Origin: Pezicula radicicola
Lineage: Eukaryota; Ascomycota; Leotiomycetes; Helotiales; Dermateaceae
NCBI GenBank assembly: GCA_003008705.1
Contig: PDUO01000089.1
Span: 87,607-149,230 of the forward strand
DNA length: 61,624 nucleotides
Direction: 5' to 3'
Shown piece after piece: positions 21,926 through 35,266 of the stretch. Numbering within the stretch: position 1 is the first letter of the stretch; the number at the start of each line of letters is the position of its first letter. A program made the position numbers and the translations under genes. The notes under the pieces are model-generated. The model searched no databases. It saw only the letters and a list, made by a program, of their open reading frames with translations, and had not been told where the DNA came from.

Positions 21926-23590
21926 TAGTTAAGCTTGACCTTGAATTAATTTTTAAATATCTTAACTGCCATCTTTCTTTTAAAAAAAAATTTCTTCGCA
22001 GACCCTTATCAACTAGTGGAGTTGCTACTCACGGCACTATTGATCACACCAGGCCCTACATCTATCATGATGCTTTCCAACATAGCGATCGGTATATTGC
22101 GCCCTGGCCTTGTCTTATTGCTATAGTATGATTGGTTTCTCCTGTCACAAGTTTCTCTAATTCCTGTGGCCAAATATTATATATTAGTACTCTTCTATAC
22201 CTTTACTAATACCTATATAGCAACCATCTCCCTAACAGTTACTAATCCACCTTTAGGAAAATTGATTATACAGCACAGTGAAGCTACGCGCCGGCATAGC
22301 CGTGCAGATTCTCTTGGGTCCTAGGATGGTGCATACTATATTGAAGTGCTACACCGACTTAGAGGTCGGTAGGACTATATACATATTAGGCGACGGCTTA
22401 TTAGTGACGCTGTGGCATCCCGTGTTGGTGGACAGTGGGAGCACTTAGAAATTCTCAGCAAACCTCGACGCAGCACAAAATATTTACGGGGTTGATTCGA
22501 GGTCGAGCTTGACTAGTGGCAAATCTCATGCTTTAGTAGTTGATATTGACTGCAAGGCAATCACTATGTTCTGTCTGTCTTGTCGTCAATGGAAAGTACC
22601 AAAGTCAATACGTCGTATTGTCTCGATACTTCAGTAGATCTTCCCGATAGTTCCCTACTGGCCAGATGCTAACCATTTCAGAAGAAAATCAATGCAGCAT
22701 CAGTGATTTAGAAGGGTCTTTGTATAAATAAGAATGAGGTTCAGATCAGTGGCTGATATGCTTTAACCTGACTTTAGAAGTTGCTCCGGTCTCACCTCCA
22801 CTAGGAAGATTCTCTGTCATCTAGTTCCATTGCATGAAGTTCTGTGCCATAGTAGTTGAAGCTGTGGAAATACTTGCTAGGATTTAACAATAAGAGACTA
22901 GAAACCCATAGGGTCTGTGACTATCTATAGCGTTCTAACCACCATTAAATACAGCCTCTATGCTTTGATGGTAGAGTTTAGTTTCCTTAAATTGATAGTT
23001 AACGAGTTTTGTAACAGAGATGAGATTCTTTCTATCAATAAAACCCTAAATTCTCGCAACACGGTTGAAAATAACCTTCGCCAACTGTCTTAGTTGCCCC
23101 AACAGCTTCAAAAAAATCCCTCAAATAAATATATAGAGGCTGTTTCACCCAGCCAACATTTACTCGTCTCTCTGATTTCAAGTAAGCCCCACTAGTCCTG
23201 CAGTCATCTGTTCCCATTCTCAACCTCAACTTACAATACCTAAGAAACACATAGACCGCCACCTTAAGCCGTACGCAAAGGAAAAGCACTCCGATTTCCG
23301 GATACGGGAAGTTTCAGCCGTCCACACGTGCCCGAGTTTACACGCAAAACCAACTTGGATGAGCACTGCAAGCATGAGATTGCGGCGTACTTCCACCACA
23401 CCGCCTTCTGGCTGATTTCAATGCTACGACAGCGCTTAGTGAAGGCATCGGCAAAAAGGGGAGCGGCCAGGAAAACCGGCTTCGCGAGAAGGAGATATCA
23501 CGGCAGTAGAGCGGACTTTGAGAGTTCTTATTTCATGATCTTAATTTATTGTATCAAAATTTATACTCTTAAATGTCCACCATAATGCAA
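21926..23590. other. Gene-poor stretch
   Basis: Mixed composition with only short, unconvincing frames (70-85 codons). No motif, RNA gene or repeat family recognised. It may be old decayed coding DNA. Confidence 0.4.
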
Positions 23591-24808
23591 TCATAACCGC
23601 TTTCCGTACTTCGCACAAATACTTCTCGCAGCCTCTTCCCCAGACAGCCATGCCCCAGCAACAGTCCCCAATTCCCCCACAGGCGCGACATGCTCTCTCG
23701 CAAATCATGTACCCCTGTCTCTGCATCCCTCCTTGAGAGCTTCTACATCCCGCTCCGCATCCTCTATCCCAATCGGGAAATTACAGAAACTCCCCCCAGC
23801 GAGTTAATCATTGCTCCAGTCTGTCAATAGTATCCCCACTGGTCTGCAGTTCTCATCGTTGTCATCGTAATTAGGTAATAAAGAGAGATATAGCGAGAAG
23901 AAGTTGGTCAGGAAGGCGTGTTTGGCTGACATGAAGCGGCTATTAGCATGATGGCAGGATGACGATTTGGGAAGGTTTGGGAGAGTTCGAAGGGTGGTTG
24001 TGAGATAATTGGCAAGGGCACCGTGAGTGTAGAAGAGGATGGCAGTGTGGTGATCTGAGTCGTTCGTCGAGGAAGCAAGGGACCAGGCCTCAATTTGGCG
24101 GGGAGTGGGATTTGTAGAAGCGGCATATGAGGGGGAGAACCATTCAGTAAAGCCGGTGAATGGATTTGGTTTTGACGCAGAGAGCCAGAAGGCTTGGGGA
24201 AAGGATACATAAATCTTTTCAAAGTTCGCGACGCCGATGGAGTCGATGGCTTGAGCGAGGCGAGGTGGAAGGGGGTGTGTGAAGATGAACTAGTTCTTCT
24301 TCAGCCGCCCAAGAGGGATTATCACGACGACTTCGTCGAAGCTATAAGACTATCTGCTTTCGGTCTTTACTGTAACACTACCACTGACGCCCTCAGGGGT
24401 ATGGATCGCAGCGACTTTCTGGCCTAGTCTTAAATTGGCACTCTCGCGAGGTAGTTTAGCAACCCTTACGAGAATAGCTTCGTAGGTGCTCTCAACGAAG
24501 TACTGTTCTTAATTTAGATGATCGTCAGTAATTTGGACGTAGAAAAGAGTTAAACGGCTCACCTTTACCACAACATTCATCAATATGTGCAAACTTAAGA
24601 CCACGCTTCTCGATGGACTATCCTACATACCCACTCCATGTCTTGCTTCAAATATTATAACTTGAAATCCTTGCTCCAGAAGGACTTCAGCACATCGAAG
24701 GCCAGCTATCCTAGCTCCAACAACACAGATATGAGGTTTTGCTTTCCTATTTACAATGTTCACAACTGCTTTTCCCCTACGTTGTCCATCGACTTTATCT
24801 AGCGGCAA
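23591..24808 (-). pseudogene. Flavin amine oxidase (polyamine-oxidase-like), broken
   Basis: FAD-dependent oxidation of an amine substrate would be the ancestral role. Read leftward: FAD-binding start ICVVGARIAGLRCAEVLLEQ (first loop GAGIAG altered to GARIAG) and EARHGVG, a middle part EQYFVESTYEAI, then VVVIIPLGRLKKN, LPPRLAQAIDSIGVANFEKI, YVSFPQAFWL, and the C-terminal FAD site VAPVGELGTVAGAWLSGEEA. It ends at TGA 23591-23593. An intron with GTGAGC and TTAAG fits near 24510-24565. Stops lie after HGVGM, SR, KKN, SND and RGT. The one in RGT-F is TGA where the family has Trp. The substrate side is poorly kept. It is a decayed gene rather than a sequencing artefact, because lesions are spread along it. 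Confidence 0.8.
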
Positions 24809-25250
24809 AAGCCTCCGAGATTCAGAATCTCAAATCAGAGGCGAGGCTAAATGTCGGCCGGCCCTTTCAGATCCACTTTCTCGATCTGCTTTGTCGACAG
24901 CCTTGTGGTTTACCTTGATAATTGGAGAAAAGCAAAAGGAGGACACGACAATTGGTTTGATCCGACTCTTATGTGCGACCTCATTTGCTTGGTATCCGGA
25001 AGTTGCGCTAAGCTGGGGGGGGGGCGGGGGCATGGTACCACCAAGCGGCTTGTCTGAGCCGTCCACACTAGCCTAGTAAGTCACATGAACTGATCTTCAC
25101 CAAGAATGCGAGTCTATCACGTGATAACACCGGCTAAGCGACGGGAGCCGCTTTTCGTTTTGTTACGCCTTTTTCGTAGTAGTCCTCAGGCCGAAACGTC
25201 CTCAGAGAAGATTCGAGAAAATTAAGCGTCTCAACAAAGGCGGCTGGATC
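24809..25250. other. Spacer before the retrotransposon block
   Basis: No supported gene. It contains a G run (25016-25029), a TATCACGTGATA palindrome at 25116-25127 and a gradual rise in AT content towards 25250. Confidence 0.4.
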
Positions 25251-25986
25251 TAGATAGGTTGTGAAAAAGCTTATAGAACACAATTAAACAAGTACGCAAA
25301 AGACTAATTATATAGTTTAAAGTATAAATTAGAAGTAAATAATTCCCTCACTATCCTTAACTTATACTATATTAGAATTCAAGAAAATTAGAAATAAGTA
25401 GAAAGCTTATAAAGAACTTTAAAACTTAGTCTATAGATAAATTAGAAAACTAACCCTTTTTAGTAGAGAATTTAAAGATAAAAGTATATAGTTATTACTT
25501 ATAACTTTAGTCTTAATATTATATTTAGTATATTCTTTTAATTATATCTTAAAGTACTAAAGATATAATTAATAATATCTTATTATATTTTAGATACTTA
25601 CTCTAGGAAGCTTAGAAGCTTTAATAATATAGGACTACTATAGTAGATACTATATAGTTACTTAAGAGAGTTATTTAGTAATTAAAATTAAATTAAATTA
25701 TTTAAATATATATATAATTATAGAGTTTAATAAGATTTAAAAGGAATTAAAGAAAATTATTTAAAAGTACTAAAAGATTAAAATATTTTAAATAAAAACT
25801 AACTATTAATAAAAAGAGATATTATTTATTATTTAAGTTAAGATATTTAAATATTATTAATATTAATAAAGAAGAATATTTTATTAATAATAATAAGTTA
25901 TTATTAAAATAAAAATATATTTTTTAAATCTTAAATTTAATAAGAGATTAAATAATACTTATAAAAGACTTAATTAATTTATACTA
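25251..25986. repeat. AT-rich RIP-degraded DNA left of the copia element
   Basis: CA and TG are nearly absent. No frame survives. Either a further degraded repeat or RIP spread from the element to its right. Confidence 0.65.
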
Positions 25987-26203
25987 TATTATTTAATAAT
26001 TATATATTTTTTATATTAAAATTATAATATTAAATATATTTTTATTTTATTTTTTATATTATATAAAAATATTTTATATATATAAAATAAATTATATATA
26101 CTTTATATATTAAATCTACTAATTAGTTTCTTTTTTAAATAACTAGTATTTATAATTTACTTATTATATATATATATAATTTCTATTAGTTTAAAGCTTA
26201 ATA
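25987..26203 (+). repeat. Left LTR of the copia element
   Basis: Aligns base by base with 31791-32067 except for C-to-T and G-to-A changes. It lacks a segment of about 58 bases present in the right LTR between two CTTTATATAT repeats, so a slippage deletion is likely. Confidence 0.7.
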
Positions 26204-29200
26204 ATTATAAGTTTAGATATTTATTAATTATAATTAAAATTTATTAAAATATATTAAAAATAATCTAAATTAATATCTAAAGATAATAACTCTATTATCT
26301 AATTTAAGCTTTTAATAAGAATTAATCTATTCTATTATATTTTAGTACTAAAAGTAGTTTACTATTATAAAATAATATTAAATTAATAAATTAATATTAA
26401 AACTAATTATTTAAGTTATTTATAATTAGATTTATATTAAACTAATTTAAATTATTTAAAATTAATATTTAAATATTAAATAAAGTTTTAAAATAAGTTT
26501 AATATATTTAATAAATTATCTAATACTATTAAAACTATAATAATTTTAAATATATTAAAAAACTAAGATTTATAATTTTAAATTATTATTTTAATAGTTT
26601 ATAAAACCTTATATAAAGTTTAATTATATATTAATCTAGATTTAAATTTAAAACCTTAAATTTTATTTATTTTAAATTAATTTAATATACTTAAAATCTT
26701 AATTTAAATAAAACTAATAGAAACTATTATATTAGAGTAAAATAAATTATAAAAGAATACTCTAGATATCTTTAAATTATTAGAGAATTAATAGAAATAA
26801 TAGATTCTCTAATATAATAAAATAAATACTAATATTAAAGTTATTTCTAACTTTATATAAATAATAATTTTATAATTAAATTATTATCTTATAGTAAATA
26901 AAACTAGTATTTAAAAATAATTATAATTATTATAAAATAAACTAAAATTTAAAACTATTAATTAAGTTTTTAATATTAAAAAATAATTTCTAAAATTAAG
27001 ATATTTTAGAAAAGATTAAAATATTAATAAATAACTTTAAGAATAGAATAATATCTATATTAAAAATAAGTAATTTAAATTAAAATTAATTATTTTTAAT
27101 TAAATATTTATTAATTTTATTATTATAATAAATTAAATTAATTCTAATTAGTTAACTTTTAATAAAATAAAGATTTAAAAAAAGATTTATATAAACTAAA
27201 AATTAGATTAGTTTTATAATCTAATTAATAGATTATAAAAGTATTATAAAGTCCTTTAAGTTATTAATTAACTAAGTTAATATACTTATATTATATTTTT
27301 AACTCTTTAAAGATATTTAAATAATAATAATTCTATATTTATAAAGAGTTTCTAAGAAGACTTTAATAAGTTTAAAAAGAAAGTATTAAAATATCTATAT
27401 AATAAAAATTACTAGTATATTAACTATTTATACTTTATTAAAGATCTAAAATTAAACTTCTCTTTAGATTTAGAGATAAAGAAGAAGATTATAAAAGTTA
27501 TAAAATTAATAAAAACTAAAGTTAAAATAAATACTATAATAGTATATATTAATAAGTTTAATAAGAAAAATAAAAAATTAAATAATAAAGTTAAATTAAT
27601 TAAATTAGATTATTTTATAACTAAAATAAAAAAATAAATTAAATAATAATATAAATCTAATAATAATTTTAAAAAATATATATAATTAATATTTATATAA
27701 GTTTAATTATCTCTAGAAACTAAGGAATAAAAAGAATCTATATATAAATTAAAATACTATTAAACTTTAAACTTTACTTTTAATATCTATATAATTAATT
27801 TAATTAATAACTTTTAAATTATTTAGATTATTAAACTAAAAGAAATTATTATTACTANAAATATAATATTAAAGTCTTTAGATTAATAATAATTATTATT
27901 AATATCTCTATTAGAAAAGATAAAATAGAACTTTAAAATATTACTCTTTATAATAGATTTATAACTAATATTATATTTTTAAATAAATTAACTTTTAAGA
28001 GTATCTACTTTAATACTAAATATAAGTATTTATATATAAAAAATAAAATATTTTACTTTTTAAAACTAATAAGAAACTATTAGATACTCTAGGATTAAGC
28101 TTCTACTCTTTTTTTAAACTTTTAATTTATTTAAATAATAGATTTATTAATTATTTTTATTATTAAATATAATAAAAATATTTATTAAAAGAGAATTATA
28201 AATAAGATATATTATATTATAATATATACTAGTTCTAATATTATTATATACTTATAAACTAATATATAGAATATTAAAATTAATAACTTTAATTTATATT
28301 TAAAAACTAATTATTATTAAATATATATTATATCTAAAGTTTTTAAAATTATATTATATTCTTTATTTATTTAAGAACTATCTATTAGATTATTTAATTA
28401 AATATAATAGAATCTTATTATAATAAATAATATATATAATAATAATAAGTATATATTATATTTCTATTATAAGAAATCTAATATATATATATTATTTATT
28501 ATTTATTATAAAACTAATATAATTAATACTCTTTATAAATTTATAAATATAGTTAAAATATAATAAAAAATCTAAATTTAATTTCTTTATCTAGATAGAG
28601 AAATAATATTAGTTTCTTTATATAAAAGTAATTATAAGAATTTTCTAATTAATATTAGAATTATTAAAGAATAAATATCTCTAGATATACTAATATAGAA
28701 TAAGTCTAGAGAAAGAGATAAAAAAGTATTTATTATTAAATCCTAAAGTTTTTAAATCTTTATAAATTTATCTTATAATATATAGTTTTATTATATTTAA
28801 ACTATTATATATATTTTAAATTAAACTCTAGTATAAAAACTAAACTAAAAGATATTATTTAAAATTATTATTAAATATAAACTATTAATAGTCTATATAT
28901 ATCTATTTAGTTACTAAGTCTATATATATAATAAAAATATTTTTAAAAGTTTAAAACTAAATCTAAGAGTATTTATAAAATAATTAATAGATTATAAATT
29001 AATTAATATTTAGATTATATTATATTTATTATTTAAGAGAGTATTTTACTTTAGAAATATTTAATTTAATAATAGTTATATCTACTTATTAAATAAAATT
29101 AATAGTTTAATTTTACTTAAAGAAGAACTTTAAAAACTAATAAACTTAATAGTATTACTAGAGATTAATAGATTATAGAATTAAATTAATAGTATATTTA

Positions 29201-31790
29201 TTAAATAGTTTTAAAATAAAGAAGATTTATTAATAGAAGTTATACTTAAAGTAGTTAGCTTATTATAAATAATCTAGTTAAAAGTTTAAGATTCTTCTTT
29301 AATACTAAAAAAAGATTTATTTATAAGTTTAAATTAATAACTTCTAACTCTTATTATAATTATTTCTTTAAAATTATAATCTTTAAACCTTAATAATTTA
29401 ATACTATTAAGTTTATTATCTATTCTTTCTAGAACTCTAAATCTCTTAGATAAAATAAAAGATATTAATAATCTTTTTAATTTAATTCTAAAGTTTATAT
29501 ATAACTTTTAATATATAAAAAACTAAAGTATAAACTAAGTCTATAACTCCTTTTAAATTATTATTAAATATAACCCCTCTCTTATTCTTACTAAAAAGTA
29601 AAATTAAAAGAATATTTATATAACTTAAATAATATAATTAAATAAACTTTTAAAGTTTTATTTTATTTTCTTAGTAGTTTATAAACTTATTTAAAATTAA
29701 TCTATATAACTCTATTATAATTTACTTCTCTTTAAGTTTAAATTATAAAAATAAATACTTAAGTATTTATAAACTTAAAGATTTATAAAAGTAACTAAGA
29801 AGGAATAAATTATATTAATAAATAAAGATATATTTTAGTATATAATACTAAAGGAATTTATAACTAAATATATAAAGAAAAATAATACTAGTTAATAATA
29901 TAATTTATTATCTTTAATTTAAATATTTAAATATAAAGTAAGACTCTATATATATAAAGATCTTTAAAAAATTAATAAAGAAATATATATAGTTATATTA
30001 GTTATATAAACCTTTTATACTATTTATATAATTATAGTTTTATTTAATTTTAAAATTAAATAATATAATACTATTAATATCTTTATTAATATAAAATTAT
30101 TTAACTTAATATTATATTAATTTTTAAAGAGATTTAAACTATTAATAAACTAAAATTATATATTAAAAGATACTAGTTAAAAGCTCTTTCTTATAATATA
30201 GATAGTTTTATATAATTTTAAAATATTTTTATATTATTAATATTATCTTCTAGTTTATATATTAGAAGAACTAAATATTTATTAAATATCTAGAGTTAAT
30301 TATTTATTTACTAATAAATAGATTAGAATCTTATTCTTTATTAATAATATTTTATTTATTTATTATAAATATAATTAAGTAAAAGTCTTTAAACTTAAAT
30401 CTAAACTTTTTAATAAATTTAAAATTTATAAACTAAATAATATTAATTACTTCCTTAGTATTAGAGTTATTTAAAATAAATCTAATAAGAAGTTTTAATT
30501 TATTTAAGATTCTTATATTAAGAAACTTATAATTAAATTTAATATAAATACTTTAAAAAAAGTATTATTAATATCTATTCTAATTTATAAATATCTTTTA
30601 AATAATAATAAATTTATAACTTTAAAAATCTAAACTAAATATTTATAAAAGGTAAATAATAATAACTTTAGTATTATTTATATTAAACTAGATATTATAT
30701 ATTCTATATTAATACTAGTATAATTTCTAAAGAACCTTTTAAAACTCTATATAATAATAGTTAATTAACTCTTAGAATACTTATAATATATCTAGTTCTA
30801 GACTTTTTTATATAATAAGAATAAACTAAATAAACTAATTATAAACTTATATAATATATTTAATAATATAATATATATAAATTATATATTAATATATTAT
30901 AATTCTTAAAACTATATAGAGATACTCTTTAAAGGGTTAATTTATTAGAAAGTAATAATATAAAAGAGTATTATAATATCTAGTATTAAAGTTAAATTAA
31001 TAACTCTATCTCTAGTTATATAGAAACTAGTCTAGTAGTTTTAATTTTTTAAAATAATTAGATTTAAATCTATAAGTACTTTAATATTATATTATAATAA
31101 TTAATAAATAATTTATCTTTTAATTATTAATATATTAAAACTTAAAACTAAACTAAAGTATATTAATATTTATTAAAGCTAGTTATAATAAGAGGTTTAA
31201 TATAGTTATATTTATATAAATTAAATTCTAATTAATAAAATAATAATTAATAATTTTATAAAGTTATTATTAATCTAGAAATATATTAATTTTATTTATT
31301 AATTAGATTTAATAAATATAAAATATCTAATTTATTTAATAATTTAATAGTTTAAATTTAATATAAAAATAAATTAATCCTAGTATAAAATAATTTATAT
31401 ATCTATCTCTTAGACCTCTTATAAGTCTCTAACTAATCTTTTAATACTTTTATTAAATTATAGTTCTTAAACTAATAATTATAATATATTTATTTAAAAT
31501 ATACTTTAAGTATACTTAAAGTTATTAAAGTTTAAAGATACTAGTTAATAGTTCTATATAGTTATTTTTATACTTTTAAATATTATATTCTTTTAAATTA
31601 ATAGAATTACTATAAGAATTACTTTTATTTCTTATTTATATTATTTTTTTATATAATTAAAATTCTATTAAATTTTATTTAAATCTTTAAATAGTTTTAT
31701 TTTCTATCTATATAGATAATTACTTTTATTCTATAAGGTTTATATATATAGTCTATTTTTAGTTTTTCTTCTTTTAAGTCTATAAAGGTA

Positions 31791-32067
31791 TATTATCTAG
31801 TAATTATATATTCCTTATATTAGAACTATAGTATTAAATATATTTTTATTTTATCTCTTATATTATATAAAAATATCTTATATATATAGAGTAAGTTATA
31901 TATACTTTATATATCTAAAATAACTTATTTTATATAGTATTCAGGCCTTTTACAATACCTCCTACTTTATATATTAAACCTACTAGTCAACCTCTTTATT
32001 AGATAGCTAGTACTTATAATTCACTCATTATATATATATATAATTTCCACTAGTTCGAAGCTCAATA
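31791..32067 (+). repeat. Right LTR of the copia element
   Basis: Less mutated than the left LTR, with several C and G bases kept. It retains the extra segment around 31912-31970 including ATTCAGGCCTTTTACA. The sequence returns to normal composition right after it. Confidence 0.7.
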
Positions 32068-32518
32068 CACCGAATGTCCGTAGATGACATGATCAACTCG
32101 CAAAGAATTCTTATCTTGGATGTAAGTAGGTGAGAATTGAGCTATTCAAAAAGAGGAGGTACAGTCGCTTACAAAACCGGCTTCCCCTCGAAGGAGCTAT
32201 TTTAGCGTCATAACCCTGAATTCTGAACAGGGATCTTGGAACGCTATGCCGTACTGAGTCTAGCGCAATACGGCCTTAATCCGAAAGTATTACTAAGCAA
32301 TGTATAAGCGATCATACATTAGGCAACATAACAATTCAAAGTCAAGACAACTACATGGCCTACACAACCCTTCCAACCCCGCAAATTCATCGCACCATCA
32401 CTGCAAAACAAACAGCTATAATTCTTGGTTGCTTCTAGTCAGCGTTTATCGCAACCTGTTCATAGTGTCGGGTTCCGCTTTTTAGTGAGACAACAGGCAG
32501 AAATGCCATCACCTTCGA
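32068..32518. promoter_or_regulatory. Presumed promoter of the HET gene
   Basis: Normal-composition DNA between the right LTR and the HET start, so the retrotransposon end lies about 450 bases upstream. No specific motif recognised. Confidence 0.35.
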
Positions 32519-34618
32519 ATGCACCACACAACAGGCATCTCTAAATCAGGAGTCGAATCACGAAGCAGCAGCATCATGGCTACCCCGAAGACAAACGGAT
32601 ACGGATACGGATACCAAACGTTACAGCGTTCCAGGAACGAGATCAGGCTATTAAAACTCCTACCGGCAGATGGAAACGAAAAGCTCAAATTCATCCCCGC
32701 TTGCCACATCTTCCACGCCGCCCTTCACGAACAACCGAAGTTTGTGGCCTTGTCCTATGTCTGGGGAGCTGCCACCGATCCCCGGGTGATACTCGTTGAA
32801 AATTCTGGGGTTCGAGTAAACAAAAATCTGTACGACGCGATGATGGTACTCAGACCGCCCAAAGAAGACCTTGTGATCTGGGTCGATTTCCTCTGCATCA
32901 ATCAGTCAGATGACGAAGAGAAAAGCTGGCAAGTTGGGCTTATGGCAGATATCTACCGAAAGGCATGCAAGGTCGTTGCTTGGCTTGGTCCAGCAGAGAG
33001 TGGCGATGATTCAGTAATGGATTATCTGAACTCCCTTGGAGCAAAAGCAGAGGCTTGTGGAATGGACAATGGGTTCGAGTATTACCAAGAAGTCTGGCAA
33101 AAGCTGGCGTTACAGCCTCGGGAGCTCCGTGATCTAAGCCGATCAACTGCCATGATAAGAACACCCGCTGGCAAAACATTTAACCAAGATACATTGCATA
33201 GTCTATTCTATTCTATCAGTGGCTGGCACGACCAGGATAACCTGTTGCCGATCGCTGGCATGAAGCGGTTTTTTACCCGGCCTTGGTGGGGACGGATATG
33301 GGTTCTGCAAGAAATAACCCTTCCGGAGAACGCAGAATTCCTCTGCGGAAGCAAGAGAATCACACGACGTCGATGCAGCGCTGCTCTTCATGCGTATTGT
33401 GCTCTACGGTCCGTCCTCACAACGAGATTTACCAACCAGCCACAATCTTTGACTCCCTATCAACTTAAAATCGTCTCGGACCTGTTCCAGCACAGACCTA
33501 ATCTCATGCTATCTTCCTGGAATATATACAGATACTCCAGATTCCCATTGGCAGCTCTCCTACGCGCAACATGCGTTGGCAGTATAAATCTCCATCGCCA
33601 TGGGCCTCACCACTTGGAGTCAACTGATCCGCGAGACAAAATATTTGCTTTATTGGGTCTAGCAGCAGATCGAGAGGAGTTAGAAAAATTGGGTGTTTTT
33701 CCAGATTATTCGAAATCGTGCAAAGAAACATACACGACGGCCATGGTAGTTCTGCTTCAGCAGGGTCATATGTCACTACTCTCGTTCTGTCCGACGCCTA
33801 AAATCCAGTCCAACCTACCATCCTGGGTCCCTGATTGGTCTCGATCCGCGACAGATATGCTACAAGATGTAGAAAATGATCATATCACTGCCTATCCCAA
33901 ATTCAGCGCATCTGGAGTACAATGTCATTCCAAAGTTACTGCTATTAGGAGGGAAGGGGCAATCGAGGGTATCTCAGTGGAATGCCATGTATATGATAAG
34001 ATCTACAAAGTGGGATCTTTTCCTGGCAGAGCTTCTAGTCACGAAGTACCTCTTGAGGAGACGTTTTTATGGCCAGTAAAGTGGCCAGTTGAGATTCTTT
34101 GTCTGACATATCAGGAGAGGCAACTTGACGTAGACTTCAGCGATCGTCTACGTACAGCGGCGAGGACCTCGATTGGAGGCGTTGGATACAGCCGAGATAC
34201 GAAATTAGTAAGGGTTGGCGATGACCGTTTTCTTGATGCTGTTGTCCTTTTAGGGAATGACATCAAGTACATTAAGGAAAATTATATCAAGCTTGGGCTT
34301 CAGCAGCTCTTAAACAACGGAGTTATTAAAGGTAAGGTGAAGAGTAGGATTACTAAATCGTCGACGCTAGGCTCGGAAATTATTGGGAAGAGTTTGGGGC
34401 GACTTCCATTTATTACTAGAAAGGGGCATTTGGCCCTTGGCCCTGAGTATGTTAAGCGGGGCGACTTCGTCGCACTAATAAAGGGAACCCAGGTTCCCTT
34501 TATCCTTCGGCGTCAAAGTGATGGACAGTACCAGCTTATAGGCGAGGCCTATATTGATGGTATCATGGACGGAGAGGCGATGGAGAACTTCAAATGGTGT
34601 AAGGTAAATCTAGTTTAG
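32519..34618 (+). CDS. Heterokaryon incompatibility (HET) domain protein
   Basis: HET-domain proteins trigger cell death after fusion of incompatible hyphae; the domain is distantly TIR-like. The single uninterrupted frame gives 699 residues, normal for the family. Conserved blocks from the first Met: FVALSYVWGAA (75-85), WVDFLCINQ (121-129), ADIYRKACKVVAWLGPA (about 143-159), then RPWWGRIWVLQEI (about 254-266), followed by ESTDPRDKIFALLGLA. The C-terminal part ends with the FVLRRQ.-like block RGDFVALIKGTQVPFILRR, common in fungal HET proteins. The Met at 32576 is an alternative start, 19 codons later. Gly-Tyr repeats (GGATAC units) follow it. No nonsense codons, in contrast to most neighbours. 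It lies close to a degraded retrotransposon and may be subject to silencing. Confidence 0.92.
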   Translation: MHHTTGISKSGVESRSSSIMATPKTNGYGYGYQTLQRSRNEIRLLKLLPADGNEKLKFIPACHIFHAALHEQPKFVALSYVWGAATDPRVILVENSGVRVNKNLYDAMMVLRPPKEDLVIWVDFLCINQSDDEEKSWQVGLMADIYRKACKVVAWLGPAESGDDSVMDYLNSLGAKAEACGMDNGFEYYQEVWQKLALQPRELRDLSRSTAMIRTPAGKTFNQDTLHSLFYSISGWHDQDNLLPIAGMKRFFTRPWWGRIWVLQEITLPENAEFLCGSKRITRRRCSAALHAYCALRSVLTTRFTNQPQSLTPYQLKIVSDLFQHRPNLMLSSWNIYRYSRFPLAALLRATCVGSINLHRHGPHHLESTDPRDKIFALLGLAADREELEKLGVFPDYSKSCKETYTTAMVVLLQQGHMSLLSFCPTPKIQSNLPSWVPDWSRSATDMLQDVENDHITAYPKFSASGVQCHSKVTAIRREGAIEGISVECHVYDKIYKVGSFPGRASSHEVPLEETFLWPVKWPVEILCLTYQERQLDVDFSDRLRTAARTSIGGVGYSRDTKLVRVGDDRFLDAVVLLGNDIKYIKENYIKLGLQQLLNNGVIKGKVKSRITKSSTLGSEIIGKSLGRLPFITRKGHLALGPEYVKRGDFVALIKGTQVPFILRRQSDGQYQLIGEAYIDGIMDGEAMENFKWCKVNLV

Positions 34619-34666
34619 CGGCATTGATGCGTAGGTTTCTAGCATTTTCAACACTCATCTTATAAA

Positions 34667-34740
34667 TCAACGTCGACGTTGCCAGTCTTAAGCAGCAGCT
34701 TGACGACAGCCTCGTTCCCATCCTCAGCAGCCCTTAGTAG
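34667..34740 (-). pseudogene. Ankyrin-repeat scrap
   Basis: Leftward reading gives LLRAAEDGNEAVVKLLLKTG and NVDVDL, a single ankyrin repeat closely like those at 37700-38040. It is a detached piece of an ankyrin gene lying tail to tail with the HET gene. Confidence 0.65.
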
Positions 34741-35266
34741 GATTGAAGTTAAGGGTAGGAACCACCAGAAAGACGTTGTTACTTATGCCGTATACTCACG
34801 CGTCGAAAAATAGTAGACTACAACTACTGCAACTGCTAAGCAACCAAGGTTAATGCGATTTGGTAATTAAAAAATAGAGGTAATGAGTCCGAAGATTGTA
34901 AATATAATGAGGCTGACGGTTACTCTTAGTTGCTGAAGAAGTTGGCGCTGGAAAACTGTAACTTAAATAAGGAGGGGCTTAGGGGAGGTGAGTTTTATAT
35001 AACATTCTTATACTATTCTGTTCATTCTGTAGGGAGCAGCTATTCGAGGCAGCTCAAAGGTATCGCGACCTGCTTGCAAATTGTTAGTCACGTGATATGT
35101 CGCTTAGCTCCCTCTAATAGGTGGGGCTAAGAATCTTCTAGCGAGTGTGAAGGGGAAGGCGATTTTGTAAGCGACTACATCAGTGCTAGTTGCTAAAGAA
35201 AATTCGAACTATCGAATGCTTGAGTCGACTGTAAGTTACAACAGCCTACTCTTTCGTCTATGCCCA
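34741..35266. other. Spacer
   Basis: No supported gene. Contains a GTCACGTGATA site at 35087-35097 followed by GTCGCTTAGC, echoed in reverse near 25135. Confidence 0.35.

Larger units (their letters stand above)
25987..32067 (+). mobile_element. Ty1/copia LTR retrotransposon, RIP-degraded
   Basis: Flanked by direct repeats (LTRs) and containing pol remnants on the plus strand. The reverse transcriptase core is read as FINNI at 30337-30351, where copia has a (Y/F)VDD-type box; Asp to Asn fits RIP. It is followed by NINYFLSIRVI and KKLIIKFNINT, in the place of the copia residues between RT and RNase H. Around 30964-31017 KSIIISSIKVKLITLS matches the RNase H T-x-SS-x-E-A-E pattern. Stops occur every few codons. 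About 6.1 kb, the usual size for the family. Order RT then RNase H on the plus strand sets the direction. One ambiguous base at 27858. Confidence 0.8.

Noticed and set aside
23908..24222. 104-codon minus-strand Pro-rich frame
   Set aside because: Wrong frame over the amine oxidase remnant, whose own frame shows family motifs throughout.
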